Source: Tenacibaculum sp. Bg11-29
GTDB taxonomy: Bacteria > Bacteroidota > Bacteroidia > Flavobacteriales > Flavobacteriaceae
DNA length: 64,000 nt
Reading direction: 5' to 3'
Assembly: GCF_002836595.1 (NCBI RefSeq)
Contig: NZ_PJBB01000003.1
Coordinates: 682,001-746,000 of the forward strand
Shown here: positions 17,859 through 26,366 of the stretch, piece by piece
How the letters are laid out: each line of letters begins with the position of its first letter
How positions within the stretch are numbered: the first letter of the stretch is position 1
The notes under the pieces: model-generated
Seen by the model: the letters and a program-made list of their open reading frames with translations, nothing else
What the model was told of the DNA's origin: nothing
Databases searched by the model: none
Program-made: the position numbers and the translations under genes

Positions 17859-19016
17859 TTACCCTAACCAAGATTTAAAATAATCTTCGTCTGCAATTTT
17901 CATTGCTTCTTCTGTAACCATTAAAGGTTTAAAAGTATCAACCATTACAGCCAATTCTTCTGTTTTTGTTTTACCAATACTTCTTTCAGCTGCTCCTGGG
18001 TGGGGACCATGTGGTATTCCGGCTGGATGCAAGGAGATATGGCCTGCTTCAACATCATTTCTACTCATAAAATCCCCATCTACATAATACAAAACCTCAT
18101 CGGCATCTATATTACTATGGTTATAAGGAGCTGGTATTGAATCTGGGTGATAATCATACAGCCTAGGTACAAATGAGCAAATTACAAAAGCATTTGTTTC
18201 AAAAGTTTGATGAATTGGAGGTGGTAAATGAATTCTACCTGTAATAGGTTCGAAATCATGAATTGACAAAGCATACGGATAATTAAACCCATCATACCCA
18301 ACTACATCAAAAGGATGTGTTGCATATACCATATCAAAAATTTCATCTTTCTTTTTTACTTTTATAATGAATTCTCCTTTTTTATTATTAGTTTCTAATT
18401 CATAAGGACGACGGATATCTCGCTCACAATATGGTGAATGTTCTAACAATTGTCCAAACCAATTTCTATATTGTTTTGGTGTATAAATTGGCGAATGAGA
18501 TTCTACAATAAATAAACGATTATCTTCCGTATCGAAATCTATTTTATAAATAATCCCTCTTGGAATAATTAGATAATCTCCATATTTAAAATCTAAATTC
18601 CCATAAATTGTTCTAAGTTTTCCTGTTCCTTTATGAACAAAAATCATTTCATCAGAATCTGTATTCTTATAAAAATATTCTGTTGTAGATTTTCTTGGAG
18701 CCGCTAAAGCAATATGGCAATCTGAATTTGTTAATACAATTTTTCGACTTTCTAAATAGTCATCCTCTGGAACTACTTGAAACCCTCTTAATCTATATGA
18801 TTGAATATTATTTTCTTTTGCTACTTTCGGTGCAACACTGTACTGATTTCTTATTTCTTTAACCTGTGTTGGTCTTTGCTCGTGATAACTGTTTGTCGAC
18901 ATTCCGTCAAATCCAACGGTTCCAAAAAGTTGTTCGTAGTATAAGCTTCCGTCTTTTTTACGAAACTGCGTATGACGTTTTGGTGGAATTTCTCCTAATT
19001 TATGATAAAATGGCAT
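17859..19016 (-). CDS. hmgA: Homogentisate 1,2-dioxygenase
   Basis: The 385-residue cupin-fold protein matches the shorter bacterial homogentisate dioxygenase. The iron site lies in the C-terminal half: histidines in LHPAGIPHGPHPG (about 328-340) with the acidic residue of the TEELAVMVDTF segment. The N-terminal half contains the DEMIFVHKGTGKLRTIYG cupin strand (about 120-137). It opens the homogentisate ring to maleylacetoacetate. The isomerase and fumarylacetoacetate hydrolase that would finish the route are not in the window. It heads a probable hmgA-hppD operon with a 140-bp leader. Confidence 0.93.
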   Translation of the reverse strand: MPFYHKLGEIPPKRHTQFRKKDGSLYYEQLFGTVGFDGMSTNSYHEQRPTQVKEIRNQYSVAPKVAKENNIQSYRLRGFQVVPEDDYLESRKIVLTNSDCHIALAAPRKSTTEYFYKNTDSDEMIFVHKGTGKLRTIYGNLDFKYGDYLIIPRGIIYKIDFDTEDNRLFIVESHSPIYTPKQYRNWFGQLLEHSPYCERDIRRPYELETNNKKGEFIIKVKKKDEIFDMVYATHPFDVVGYDGFNYPYALSIHDFEPITGRIHLPPPIHQTFETNAFVICSFVPRLYDYHPDSIPAPYNHSNIDADEVLYYVDGDFMSRNDVEAGHISLHPAGIPHGPHPGAAERSIGKTKTEELAVMVDTFKPLMVTEEAMKIADEDYFKSWLG

Positions 19017-19076
19017 ATTTAAATGATTTAATTAAACTAAAATCTTTTTAAACTCTTCGATTATTACACAAAACAG

Positions 19077-19136
19077 CTATTCTGGTTTACGTTTTATCAT
19101 ATATTTTAAATGAGCTAAAAGATCTTGCCAATGCAT
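19077..19136 (-). CDS. Possible 19-codon leader peptide upstream of hmgA
   Basis: Between a TATATTTG promoter box and hmgA lies a short frame starting at the ATG at 19136, encoding MHWQDLLAHLKYMIKRKPE and then TAG. It contains one Trp and one Tyr. No Shine-Dalgarno sequence is positioned for it. No attenuator hairpin with a T-run follows, so if it is translated any control would have to work another way. It could also be chance or the remnant of a longer gene. Confidence 0.25.
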   Translation of the reverse strand: MHWQDLLAHLKYMIKRKPE

Positions 19137-19164
19137 ATTTATCTGTTTTTTTATTGTCTCCTTA

Positions 19165-19172
19165 CAAATATA
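19165..19172 (-). promoter_or_regulatory. Bacteroidota -7 promoter box for hmgA-hppD
   Basis: On the minus strand TATATTTG matches TAnnTTTG. It is about 150 bp upstream of hmgA and would give a long 5' leader. Confidence 0.45.
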
Positions 19173-19202
19173 CCAAATTTTAAAAACAATTTAAACACGA
19201 AA

Positions 19203-19235
19203 AGACATCTTAAAGTATTATACCTTAAGATGTCT
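19203..19235 (-). terminator. Hairpin terminator after the DUF4374 gene
   Basis: Perfect 11-bp repeat AGACATCTTAA / TTAAGATGTCT. On the minus strand TTTTC follows the stem, 26 bp after the DUF4374 stop. Confidence 0.7.
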
Positions 19236-19260
19236 CTTCAAAAAAAATAAAATAAGCTAA

Positions 19261-20478
19261 TTAGTTGATCGCAAAAATCCCCTTTACTACAGCTGCATTA
19301 ACTTGTATACTTTTTTTAGCTGTTGCTGTATTCACATCAATTTCATAAATATAAGCGCCATTTTTATCACTTATATTCATATACACTTTTCCGTTATGAT
19401 TTAAAGCAGGTGTAGCCCACTGACCACCGTGTAATGGAATACCAACAACTTCTGTTACGGTTTTAGTCTCTAAATCTACAATAGCAATTTTACAGATAGG
19501 TGTTTCACCCATTGGAGCAAATGCATCCCATTTTTTCGAATCATCGGTGATCATTCTTACAACTGCCTTGTTCTTTCCTACATAATGCAAAAAGTTAATT
19601 TTGTTTCCTCCTGAAGCAGTTTCAAAATCGAAATAATAGTCTGTATCAAAATCTGTATCACCACTTTTAATTCTTAGAATTGATGATTTATTTACTGGTG
19701 CAGGATCAAAACCACAAGCAGAAGAAGAGGTAGATGCTGTATAAATATTATTATTTTCATCTTTTACTAATCCGTTATAATTTCCATAAAAACCAATATC
19801 AGATCCACGGGTATCTTTTATTAGCTTCTCAAAAACTAATTCAGGGTAACTATATACAGCTATTCTTGCTTCATTAGAATTTGGCGTTTTCCACTTATCT
19901 CCCTCAGCACTCGTTAAATAGTAAGACAAAAATAATTTACCTCCTTTTACCGCAATACCAGTAGGCCAAGACATTAAATTTTCATCTTGTCTTTCATCTA
20001 TTTTTGTTGCTACTGTTTTAGTAATTACTAAATCGTCTGTATCTACTAAAAAAATAGTTCTATTTTCAAAACCAGCCCTAGGACTTTCAACAGCAATCAT
20101 TGTTTTATCATCTCCTTTTCCTAATAAATCGAAAGAAGCTGGAAAGGCGAATTCACCCTTCTTTGTAAGTTTTCCATCTTGAAAATCGTACCCTACACAA
20201 TTGGTGGTTTTATACCCTGAACTAATAATAGTATTATTTACAAAGTAATAGTTTCTCTTGCCATCTTGCTGAATACCATTATTAATTGGTGATATTACTG
20301 ACTCCATAAAGTTTTCTACTCCTAAAACTACATTGGTAGTTTCCGTTTTTTCACCTACTTGAACAGCAACTGCTAATTTTGTTTTTTTTACTGTTGTATT
20401 TACTGGAGTATCATCACTACAAGAGCTAAAAAAGCTCATCGTAAATAGTAACCCTATTGCTAAAATTGATTGTCTCAT
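19261..20478 (-). CDS. DUF4374 family lipoprotein linked to iron uptake
   Basis: The 405-residue protein has a lipoprotein signal (MSFFSSCSDD, Cys20) and a repeated beta pattern typical of a propeller (YYFVNNTIISSGYKTTNC, MSWPTGIAVKGGKLFLSYYL, GGQWATPALNHNGKVYMNI). The layout fits DUF4374, a Bacteroidota lipoprotein family encoded beside TonB receptors and PepSY proteins. Here it follows a TonB receptor gene by 38 bp on the same strand, and a siderophore-receptor/PepSY operon lies divergent just beyond. A role as a surface partner in ferric-siderophore or haem capture is inference from position. Confidence 0.8.
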   Translation of the reverse strand: MRQSILAIGLLFTMSFFSSCSDDTPVNTTVKKTKLAVAVQVGEKTETTNVVLGVENFMESVISPINNGIQQDGKRNYYFVNNTIISSGYKTTNCVGYDFQDGKLTKKGEFAFPASFDLLGKGDDKTMIAVESPRAGFENRTIFLVDTDDLVITKTVATKIDERQDENLMSWPTGIAVKGGKLFLSYYLTSAEGDKWKTPNSNEARIAVYSYPELVFEKLIKDTRGSDIGFYGNYNGLVKDENNNIYTASTSSSACGFDPAPVNKSSILRIKSGDTDFDTDYYFDFETASGGNKINFLHYVGKNKAVVRMITDDSKKWDAFAPMGETPICKIAIVDLETKTVTEVVGIPLHGGQWATPALNHNGKVYMNISDKNGAYIYEIDVNTATAKKSIQVNAAVVKGIFAIN

Positions 20479-20516
20479 AATTCCCTTTTATTTATTTACT
20501 GGTTTTATTAATTTAT

Positions 20517-22880
20517 TTATTTTGATAAGTAGTACCTTAATTTTAAACTGAAATTTCTTCCTGGTTTTTGAAGGTTATAATTATCTGTAATATTTGCATT
20601 AAAAATGTTATTTGCTGCTATGGAAAGATTATAGGTTCCATTTTTAAAAGAATAAACAGCTTCAATATTTTGTGCTAATTGATTTTTTATTAATTTTTGA
20701 TCTTCATTTCCTATTTCCGCAAAAAACAAAGAATAGCCGTGGATGTAATTTTGAAATGATGTTACAGAAAGCCTATCATCTTTCCTAAATACATTTGTAG
20801 TATTGTAGTTTAGCTTTAAATTACCGAATAAATAAGGGGTGTTAGGTATTCGGGCGTCCAAGAACGGATTAAGTCGTGTTGAATTTCCTGCAAATTTATT
20901 TTTATCCCTAATATCTAAGTATGTTGCGCTTACACCAATACTATACGCATCATTAAAAGTATACTGAAGCTCTCCCTCTATACCTTTTGTTAACACTTTT
21001 TCTAAATTATCATTTACTTGAAAAATTAATTCTGGACGTAAATAAATAAAGTTTTTAGAGCTTCTTAAAAAGGTATTGGTTTCAAAATGAATTTTATGTT
21101 TATCGCCTAAATATTGATTTGTTCTAAAACCAAGGTTAATATTAGTACTCGTTTCTGGTTTTAAATTAATATTGGTTAAAATAGCCATTCCGTTTCCTAA
21201 AATTTCCAAGTTTTCTGGAAAGCGAATCGCGTTTTCAAAAGAAGTTTTTATTTGTGTGTTTTTTGTAAACAAATACGTTAGCGCACCTCCGTAACCTGTA
21301 AAATTAGAAGCTATATTTTTATATTCTTTTAAGCTTCCTGAAAAATCAGTTACTAGAGAATTGATATTGTAATTATATCTTTTTCCGAATAAAATTCCTT
21401 TTAATTTTTCATCAAAAAGATTAAATGAATATGATAATCCCGTTACTTTTTTGTCAACCCTACTTGGCGTTCCAAATTGCGTATTATTTCTAGGATGCAA
21501 AGGATCATTACCTTCCATTTTAAAATAGTCTGTAGAAAAATTTACAGCTACAATTTGGTCTTTTGGAAGTTGGTATTGTACATTAAAATTTACTAATATA
21601 TTTTCTTGATTTAGTGTTAATTCTGTTTTTCTATTTTGCTCCCCCGTAGCCATATGATCATCATATTTAATTTCTCCATTCCAAAAATACCTATGATTAC
21701 TTTTATCTTCATATCTGCGTTCGTTATCTACAAGAGCTAAAAAAGAACGAACATCAAGGTTTTTAAAAACCCCTTTCTTAGCATATTTTAAAGTACTAAT
21801 TCTACTTTTATTTTTTTCAAATACTTCTCCAAAGGGGTTTATTATTTTCCCAGGTAGTCTTGTATGCTGTATTTCTTTATAATTATCAGAAAACAAAATA
21901 CCTACCAGTAATTCATCAGCATACTTTTTATTTGTAATACCAACCTCTAGTTGTCCCATTTTTGAGGTATATGCATTATGAAATCTTTTTACTTTAGTGG
22001 TTTCATCGGTTATTTTACCCCCTTCACCTGGTATAATTATATCTATTACATAATCGTTATCGGAATAATTATAAAATGATTTTAATCGCGCTGTAAACCC
22101 ACTATTCTTATCATAGTATTGAGTATTTAACGAAGCTTTATGTGTATTAAATGACCCTATTGAATATGAAGCATCTAAATAATTATTTGTTTGCTTTTTT
22201 GTTTGAATATTAATTGCTCCTCCTAAGGCATCTGAAGACAAATAAATAGGCACTACTCCTTTATAAACCTCTATAGATTCTATAATATTAGACGGAAAAT
22301 TATTTAAGGTTAATGATCGTCCAAAATAACTCATAGGAATACCATCAATAAATGTTTTTATCTGCTTTCCAGAAAGCCCGTTTAAAGAAAGATTAAAATC
22401 AGATCCCAAACCTCCTTCTTCTCTAATAATAATACCAGGTACTTTATTTAAAACCTGACTTATATTTGTTGCCGTATTTTTAAACACTTCCGTTTCTATA
22501 ACATTTACCGCATATGCTTGATCTCTTATTTTTTCGGCTTTAGATTTTCCTTGAATTATAATTTCATCTAAAGTACTATCGTTCTCTTTTAAATAAAAAG
22601 AGAGGTTTATCTTTTTAGAAGCTTTTGTAAATTTTTTATAAAAAGGCTTATACCCTATATATTGTATTTTTAACGTAAAACTATTTAAATTAGGAAATGA
22701 TAATTCAAAACAACCTTTATTTCCAGCAGCAATAGTTATATTTTGATATAGAATAGTTACATGTGCATTTTCTAACTGTTCATTAAATTCATTATAAACA
22801 CAACCTGATATTCTATCATTTTGAGCATTTAACGTTGCTATTTGCAAAAAATACATCAAGAAAATTATTATATATTTCAT
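20517..22880 (-). CDS. TonB-dependent receptor, iron-uptake type
   Basis: The 787-residue protein has a signal peptide (to about residue 19, LNAQ), a carboxypeptidase-like domain (ISGCVYNEFNEQLENAHVTI), a TonB-box/linker segment STLDEIIIQGKS (about 106) and a plug with IIREEGGLGSDFNLSLNGL and VYKGVVPIYLSSDALGGAINI. A 22-strand barrel follows, with the last strand ending SLKLRYYLSK. The DUF4374 lipoprotein follows at once. Pairing with DUF4374 and a divergent siderophore-receptor operon argues for ferric-chelate or haem transport across the outer membrane. The actual ligand cannot be read from sequence. Confidence 0.88.
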   Translation of the reverse strand: MKYIIIFLMYFLQIATLNAQNDRISGCVYNEFNEQLENAHVTILYQNITIAAGNKGCFELSFPNLNSFTLKIQYIGYKPFYKKFTKASKKINLSFYLKENDSTLDEIIIQGKSKAEKIRDQAYAVNVIETEVFKNTATNISQVLNKVPGIIIREEGGLGSDFNLSLNGLSGKQIKTFIDGIPMSYFGRSLTLNNFPSNIIESIEVYKGVVPIYLSSDALGGAINIQTKKQTNNYLDASYSIGSFNTHKASLNTQYYDKNSGFTARLKSFYNYSDNDYVIDIIIPGEGGKITDETTKVKRFHNAYTSKMGQLEVGITNKKYADELLVGILFSDNYKEIQHTRLPGKIINPFGEVFEKNKSRISTLKYAKKGVFKNLDVRSFLALVDNERRYEDKSNHRYFWNGEIKYDDHMATGEQNRKTELTLNQENILVNFNVQYQLPKDQIVAVNFSTDYFKMEGNDPLHPRNNTQFGTPSRVDKKVTGLSYSFNLFDEKLKGILFGKRYNYNINSLVTDFSGSLKEYKNIASNFTGYGGALTYLFTKNTQIKTSFENAIRFPENLEILGNGMAILTNINLKPETSTNINLGFRTNQYLGDKHKIHFETNTFLRSSKNFIYLRPELIFQVNDNLEKVLTKGIEGELQYTFNDAYSIGVSATYLDIRDKNKFAGNSTRLNPFLDARIPNTPYLFGNLKLNYNTTNVFRKDDRLSVTSFQNYIHGYSLFFAEIGNEDQKLIKNQLAQNIEAVYSFKNGTYNLSIAANNIFNANITDNYNLQKPGRNFSLKLRYYLSK

Positions 22881-23207
22881 TTTTTAATTTTACTTATTTA
22901 GATTCAATAAATATAATTACAAAAATATAATAATATTATCCTTAGTCAGTTGCGTTTCCATTTTTTTTAAAATAATTAAAAAAAATCAACAAAAAAAGCA
23001 CACAAATGAATTAAAATCAAAATAAATCACCATTAATTAAACATTATACACAGATAAGCTCATATAAAAACATAATCCACAAAAGGCTAACTATCCTATA
23101 ATTCAAATATTATAAATTTTATTTAAAATTAATCTAAATAAATTTTGAAAATCAACAACAACTAAATACTTTTGCCTTTTAAATATTATTAAATCTAAAT
23201 AAAATAA
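22881..23207. other. Divergent intergenic region between two TonB receptor genes
   Basis: A 327-bp very AT-rich gap holding the start regions of two oppositely directed receptor genes. The plus-strand promoter is clear (23144-23174). No palindrome strong enough to call an iron-regulator operator was recognised. Confidence 0.6.
23144..23174 (+). promoter_or_regulatory. Bacteroidota promoter, both boxes, for the siderophore operon
   Basis: TTTG at 23144-23147 and TACTTTTG at 23167-23174 match the -33 and -7 consensus exactly, with a 19-nt spacer. The start codon is 33 bp downstream, predicting a leader of about 27 nt. This is the best promoter in the window. Confidence 0.75.
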
Positions 23208-25613
23208 ATGAAAAAAGTAATAATAGCTATTTTATTGTCCTTGATAGCGGCAAATTCAATAGCTCAAAAAAAATCCATTAATGGTGTTGTAACTGACAAC
23301 AACAACAATCCATTAATTGGTGTTAATGTACTTATTAAAGGCACAGATAACGGTACACAAACAGATATTAATGGTCAATTCACTATTCAGAATGGCACTA
23401 AAAACCAACAAACATTAATTATTTCTTACATTGGATTTAAGACAAAAAACATCAATATAAATCCTAATGAAAAAAACCTTTCCATTACACTTTATGAGGG
23501 AAATGAGTTATTAAATGAAATAATAGTTGATACGAACAGAAAGAACAAATTTTCGAGAAAAAAATCTGCTTATGTAGCAAAATTACCTTTAAAGAATATT
23601 GAAAATGCTCAGGTATATAGTACAGTTACAAATCAATTATTAATATCACAATCTGTAGTTAGTTTTGAAGAGGCTTTAAAAAATACAACAGGTGTCGAAC
23701 AGTTATGGTCATCAACAGGAAGAAGTGGTGATGGTGCTGGTTATTATTCAATTCGTGGATTCTCTATTCAACCTCAATTAGTAAATGGAGTTCCTGGAAT
23801 TACAAACGGTTTTGTTAATCCTGATAATGTAGAAAGAATTGAAGTTATTAAAGGCCCTTCAGCAACTTTATTTGGTAGTACAGTAACTTCTTATGGTGGT
23901 TTAATTAATATTGTTACTAAAAAACCTTACAAAGGTACTGGTGGAAACATTACTGTTGCTGGTGGTTCTTTTGGTTTTAAAAAATTAACTGTAGATGTTA
24001 ACACCAATCTTGAAGATAATGAAGATATATCTTTACGTTTTAATGCAGGATATCAAACACAAGATAGCTTTCAAGATGCTGGTTTTAGAAAATCTTTATT
24101 CTTAGCTCCATCTATTTCTTATAAAATAAACAACAGGTTAACATTAAACTTTAATTACGAGTTATCATCTACTGATCAAACAAATCAACCTTTCTTGTTT
24201 TTAAATAGAGCTCCATTAACTTTTAATAATTTAGATGAATTAAATTATGACACAAGTAAATCGTTAACAAATAACGATATTTCAATTAAAAATCCTACTC
24301 AAAATTATAGAGGTGAAATTGCTTATAAAATTTCTGATAATTGGTCATCTCAAACAATAATTGCTGGAGGTAATACAAAATCAAAAGGTCATTATACTTA
24401 TTTATACAATCTTCAAGATAATTTATTTGGTTTATTTGCTCAAAAAACAGATGCAGAAACCAATACTTTAGATATACAACAGAACTTCACAGGAGATTTT
24501 AAATTAGGTACTATGAGAAACAGAATTGTTGTTGGTGTAGATTATTTAAAATTACAAATCCAAGACAATGGTTCTGGCTTTAGCAGAATTAACGTTACAA
24601 ATCCACAAGGTCAACTTATACCTGTACCTGCAAATTTTGGTTTTGCAAATTTACCTACCAATCGTGCAAATTTAGAAACAGTTTTAGCAAATTCACCAAG
24701 AACAAATTCTGATCTTAATCAAAATATTTTTAGCGGATATGTTTCTGATGTAATAAATATTTTACCTGAATTATCTGTTATGGCTGGTGTTCGTTATGAT
24801 AGATTTCAATATAAAGGTGATGCAAACGACGTTTCTGATGATGATAAAGCATATACAAAATCAACATTATCGCCTAAATTTGGGGTTGTTTATCAACCAA
24901 TATTAAATCAATTGTCAGTTTTTGCAAATTATCAAAACGGATTTTCTTATGTAAATCCAGAGAGAGTACCAGTTGACATTGCAAACCCAACAGGGCAAAC
25001 GAAGATACAATCATACGATTTGGAACAAGCAAACCAAATAGAATTTGGTGTAAAAACAAATTTATTTAATAATAAACTTGAAGCTTCTTTAAGTTACTAC
25101 GATATTACTGTAAAAGATAAAGTAATGGGGTTTGGTGCTAGTAAAATACAAGACGGAACTGTAAAAAGTAAAGGTTTTGAGTTGGAAATTAATGCAAATC
25201 CAATTAATGGATTAAACTTAAGAGGTGGTTTTAGTTACAATGATTCAAAAGTAACAAAAACTGTATCTAGACCTGATTTAATAGGTGTTCGTTTGGCTGA
25301 AGCAGGACCAGAAACATCTTATAACTTTTGGGCAGATTATAAATTTCAAGATGGAATTGCTAAAAACTTCGGTTTAGGTTTTGGTGTTAACGGTGCTAGT
25401 GATTATAACACTATGGTTGGTTACCCATCAGCTGGTGACTTTATCTTACCAGCATACTCAATTTTTAATGCTTCAGTTTATTATGAAGTTGATAAATTTA
25501 GAATTAGTGTAAAAGGAAACAATTTAACAGATAAAGAATATTATAAAGGATGGAGTACTGTAAACATACAAGCTCCGAGAGCATTCTTAGGAACGCTTAC
25601 TTATAAGTTCTAA
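23208..25613 (+). CDS. TonB-dependent siderophore receptor
   Basis: The 801-residue protein has a signal peptide (to about residue 19, NSIAQ), a carboxypeptidase-like domain (INGVVTDNNNNPLIGVNVLI), a plug with TTGVEQLWSSTGRSGDG, YYSIRGFSIQPQLVNGVPGI and VERIEVIKGPSATLFG, and a barrel ending RAFLGTLTYKF. The plug signature IRGF...VNG and the KGPSATLFG motif are those of FhuA/FpvA-type siderophore receptors. It opens an operon with two small membrane proteins, a PepSY protein, a methyltransferase and flavodoxin, which fits ferric-siderophore import followed by reductive release. A strong promoter precedes it, and a hairpin follows before the next gene. Confidence 0.92.
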   Translation: MKKVIIAILLSLIAANSIAQKKSINGVVTDNNNNPLIGVNVLIKGTDNGTQTDINGQFTIQNGTKNQQTLIISYIGFKTKNININPNEKNLSITLYEGNELLNEIIVDTNRKNKFSRKKSAYVAKLPLKNIENAQVYSTVTNQLLISQSVVSFEEALKNTTGVEQLWSSTGRSGDGAGYYSIRGFSIQPQLVNGVPGITNGFVNPDNVERIEVIKGPSATLFGSTVTSYGGLINIVTKKPYKGTGGNITVAGGSFGFKKLTVDVNTNLEDNEDISLRFNAGYQTQDSFQDAGFRKSLFLAPSISYKINNRLTLNFNYELSSTDQTNQPFLFLNRAPLTFNNLDELNYDTSKSLTNNDISIKNPTQNYRGEIAYKISDNWSSQTIIAGGNTKSKGHYTYLYNLQDNLFGLFAQKTDAETNTLDIQQNFTGDFKLGTMRNRIVVGVDYLKLQIQDNGSGFSRINVTNPQGQLIPVPANFGFANLPTNRANLETVLANSPRTNSDLNQNIFSGYVSDVINILPELSVMAGVRYDRFQYKGDANDVSDDDKAYTKSTLSPKFGVVYQPILNQLSVFANYQNGFSYVNPERVPVDIANPTGQTKIQSYDLEQANQIEFGVKTNLFNNKLEASLSYYDITVKDKVMGFGASKIQDGTVKSKGFELEINANPINGLNLRGGFSYNDSKVTKTVSRPDLIGVRLAEAGPETSYNFWADYKFQDGIAKNFGLGFGVNGASDYNTMVGYPSAGDFILPAYSIFNASVYYEVDKFRISVKGNNLTDKEYYKGWSTVNIQAPRAFLGTLTYKF

Positions 25614-25666
25614 TCTTATAAATTTTGTTCCTATTGTAATTTGAATTGTTAGTTTGTTGAATACCC

Positions 25667-25705
25667 GCATAACTCAATGTTGTAAAGCCTTGAGTTATGC
25701 TATTT
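25667..25705 (+). terminator. Hairpin after the siderophore receptor gene (attenuating terminator?)
   Basis: Perfect 11-bp repeat GCATAACTCAA / TTGAGTTATGC (25667-25677 and 25690-25700) followed by TATTTTAAAA. The T-run is poor. It may lower expression of the downstream genes or protect the receptor mRNA end rather than stop transcription fully. Confidence 0.55.
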
Positions 25706-25731
25706 TAAAAAAACTAGATTAATAAATAAAG

Positions 25732-26061
25732 ATGAATACAATTATAATACTCCTAAATTTTATAAGCGTTCTCCTGTTATTAAACACCTCTAGAGAGGCG
25801 ATATTAAATAACGGTATCGTAGAAAAATTGATGCAAAAAAACATCAAAAAAATTAAAATCGTTGGGATTTTAATAATTGCACTCTCTTTTTTTTCAAGTA
25901 CGCTATTACACGGTATAACTACAGGTATACTTATAAATCTATTCTTTTTATCAATAACACTAAGCTTAATTATTCTTTTTAACCCTTTAAAAGTAATTAA
26001 TTATAAAATTGTAATACTCTTTTTTACAATAAGTATTCTATTAGAATTGTTAATACCATAA
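25732..26061 (+). CDS. Small membrane protein resembling DUF3325
   Basis: The 109-residue protein has four predicted membrane helices (about 2-20, 43-62, 64-84 and 90-108) and a basic loop KLMQKNIKKIKIVG before the second helix. Hydropathy, length, the basic-loop-then-G-ILIIALSFF pattern and the ending SLIILFNPLK resemble the DUF3325 proteins that accompany TonB receptors and PepSY proteins in siderophore operons of Proteobacteria. The similarity is by eye and not certain. It lies after the siderophore receptor and 2 bp before the next small membrane protein. Confidence 0.6.
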   Translation: MNTIIILLNFISVLLLLNTSREAILNNGIVEKLMQKNIKKIKIVGILIIALSFFSSTLLHGITTGILINLFFLSITLSLIILFNPLKVINYKIVILFFTISILLELLIP

Positions 26062-26063
26062 AT

Positions 26064-26366
26064 ATGCCTGCAAATACTAAATATCTAACAAAATCTCCTT
26101 GGCAACAATTTGCTAAAATTTCTGCTGGAATTCTTGGTGGCTACATCATAAGTGCTTTATTTCACATGGTATTGGCGCTATGGATTCCTATGCATAAGGA
26201 AGTTATAATCTCATCTATTTTTACTCTTTTTATACTTTGGTGTGTACTCTTAATCATACCATATCTGTTTAAAAATGGATGGAAAGTTTGGGCACTATAT
26301 TTACTTATTTCTTTGCTATTGTACACAGCATATTATTTCGGAAACCAAAACAATCCATTTATATAA
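26064..26366 (+). CDS. Small membrane protein resembling DUF3649 (iron uptake)
   Basis: The 100-residue protein has a short basic N-terminus, then ILGGYIISALFHMVLALWIP as the first membrane helix and two more (about 50-70 and 75-92). The GGY in helix 1, the acidic residue just before helix 2 and overall length resemble DUF3649, an iron-uptake-associated family found between receptor and PepSY genes in Proteobacteria. The stop overlaps the next start (TAATG at 26364-26368), indicating translational coupling with the PepSY protein, so the two may form one inner-membrane complex. Confidence 0.6.
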   Translation: MPANTKYLTKSPWQQFAKISAGILGGYIISALFHMVLALWIPMHKEVIISSIFTLFILWCVLLIIPYLFKNGWKVWALYLLISLLLYTAYYFGNQNNPFI

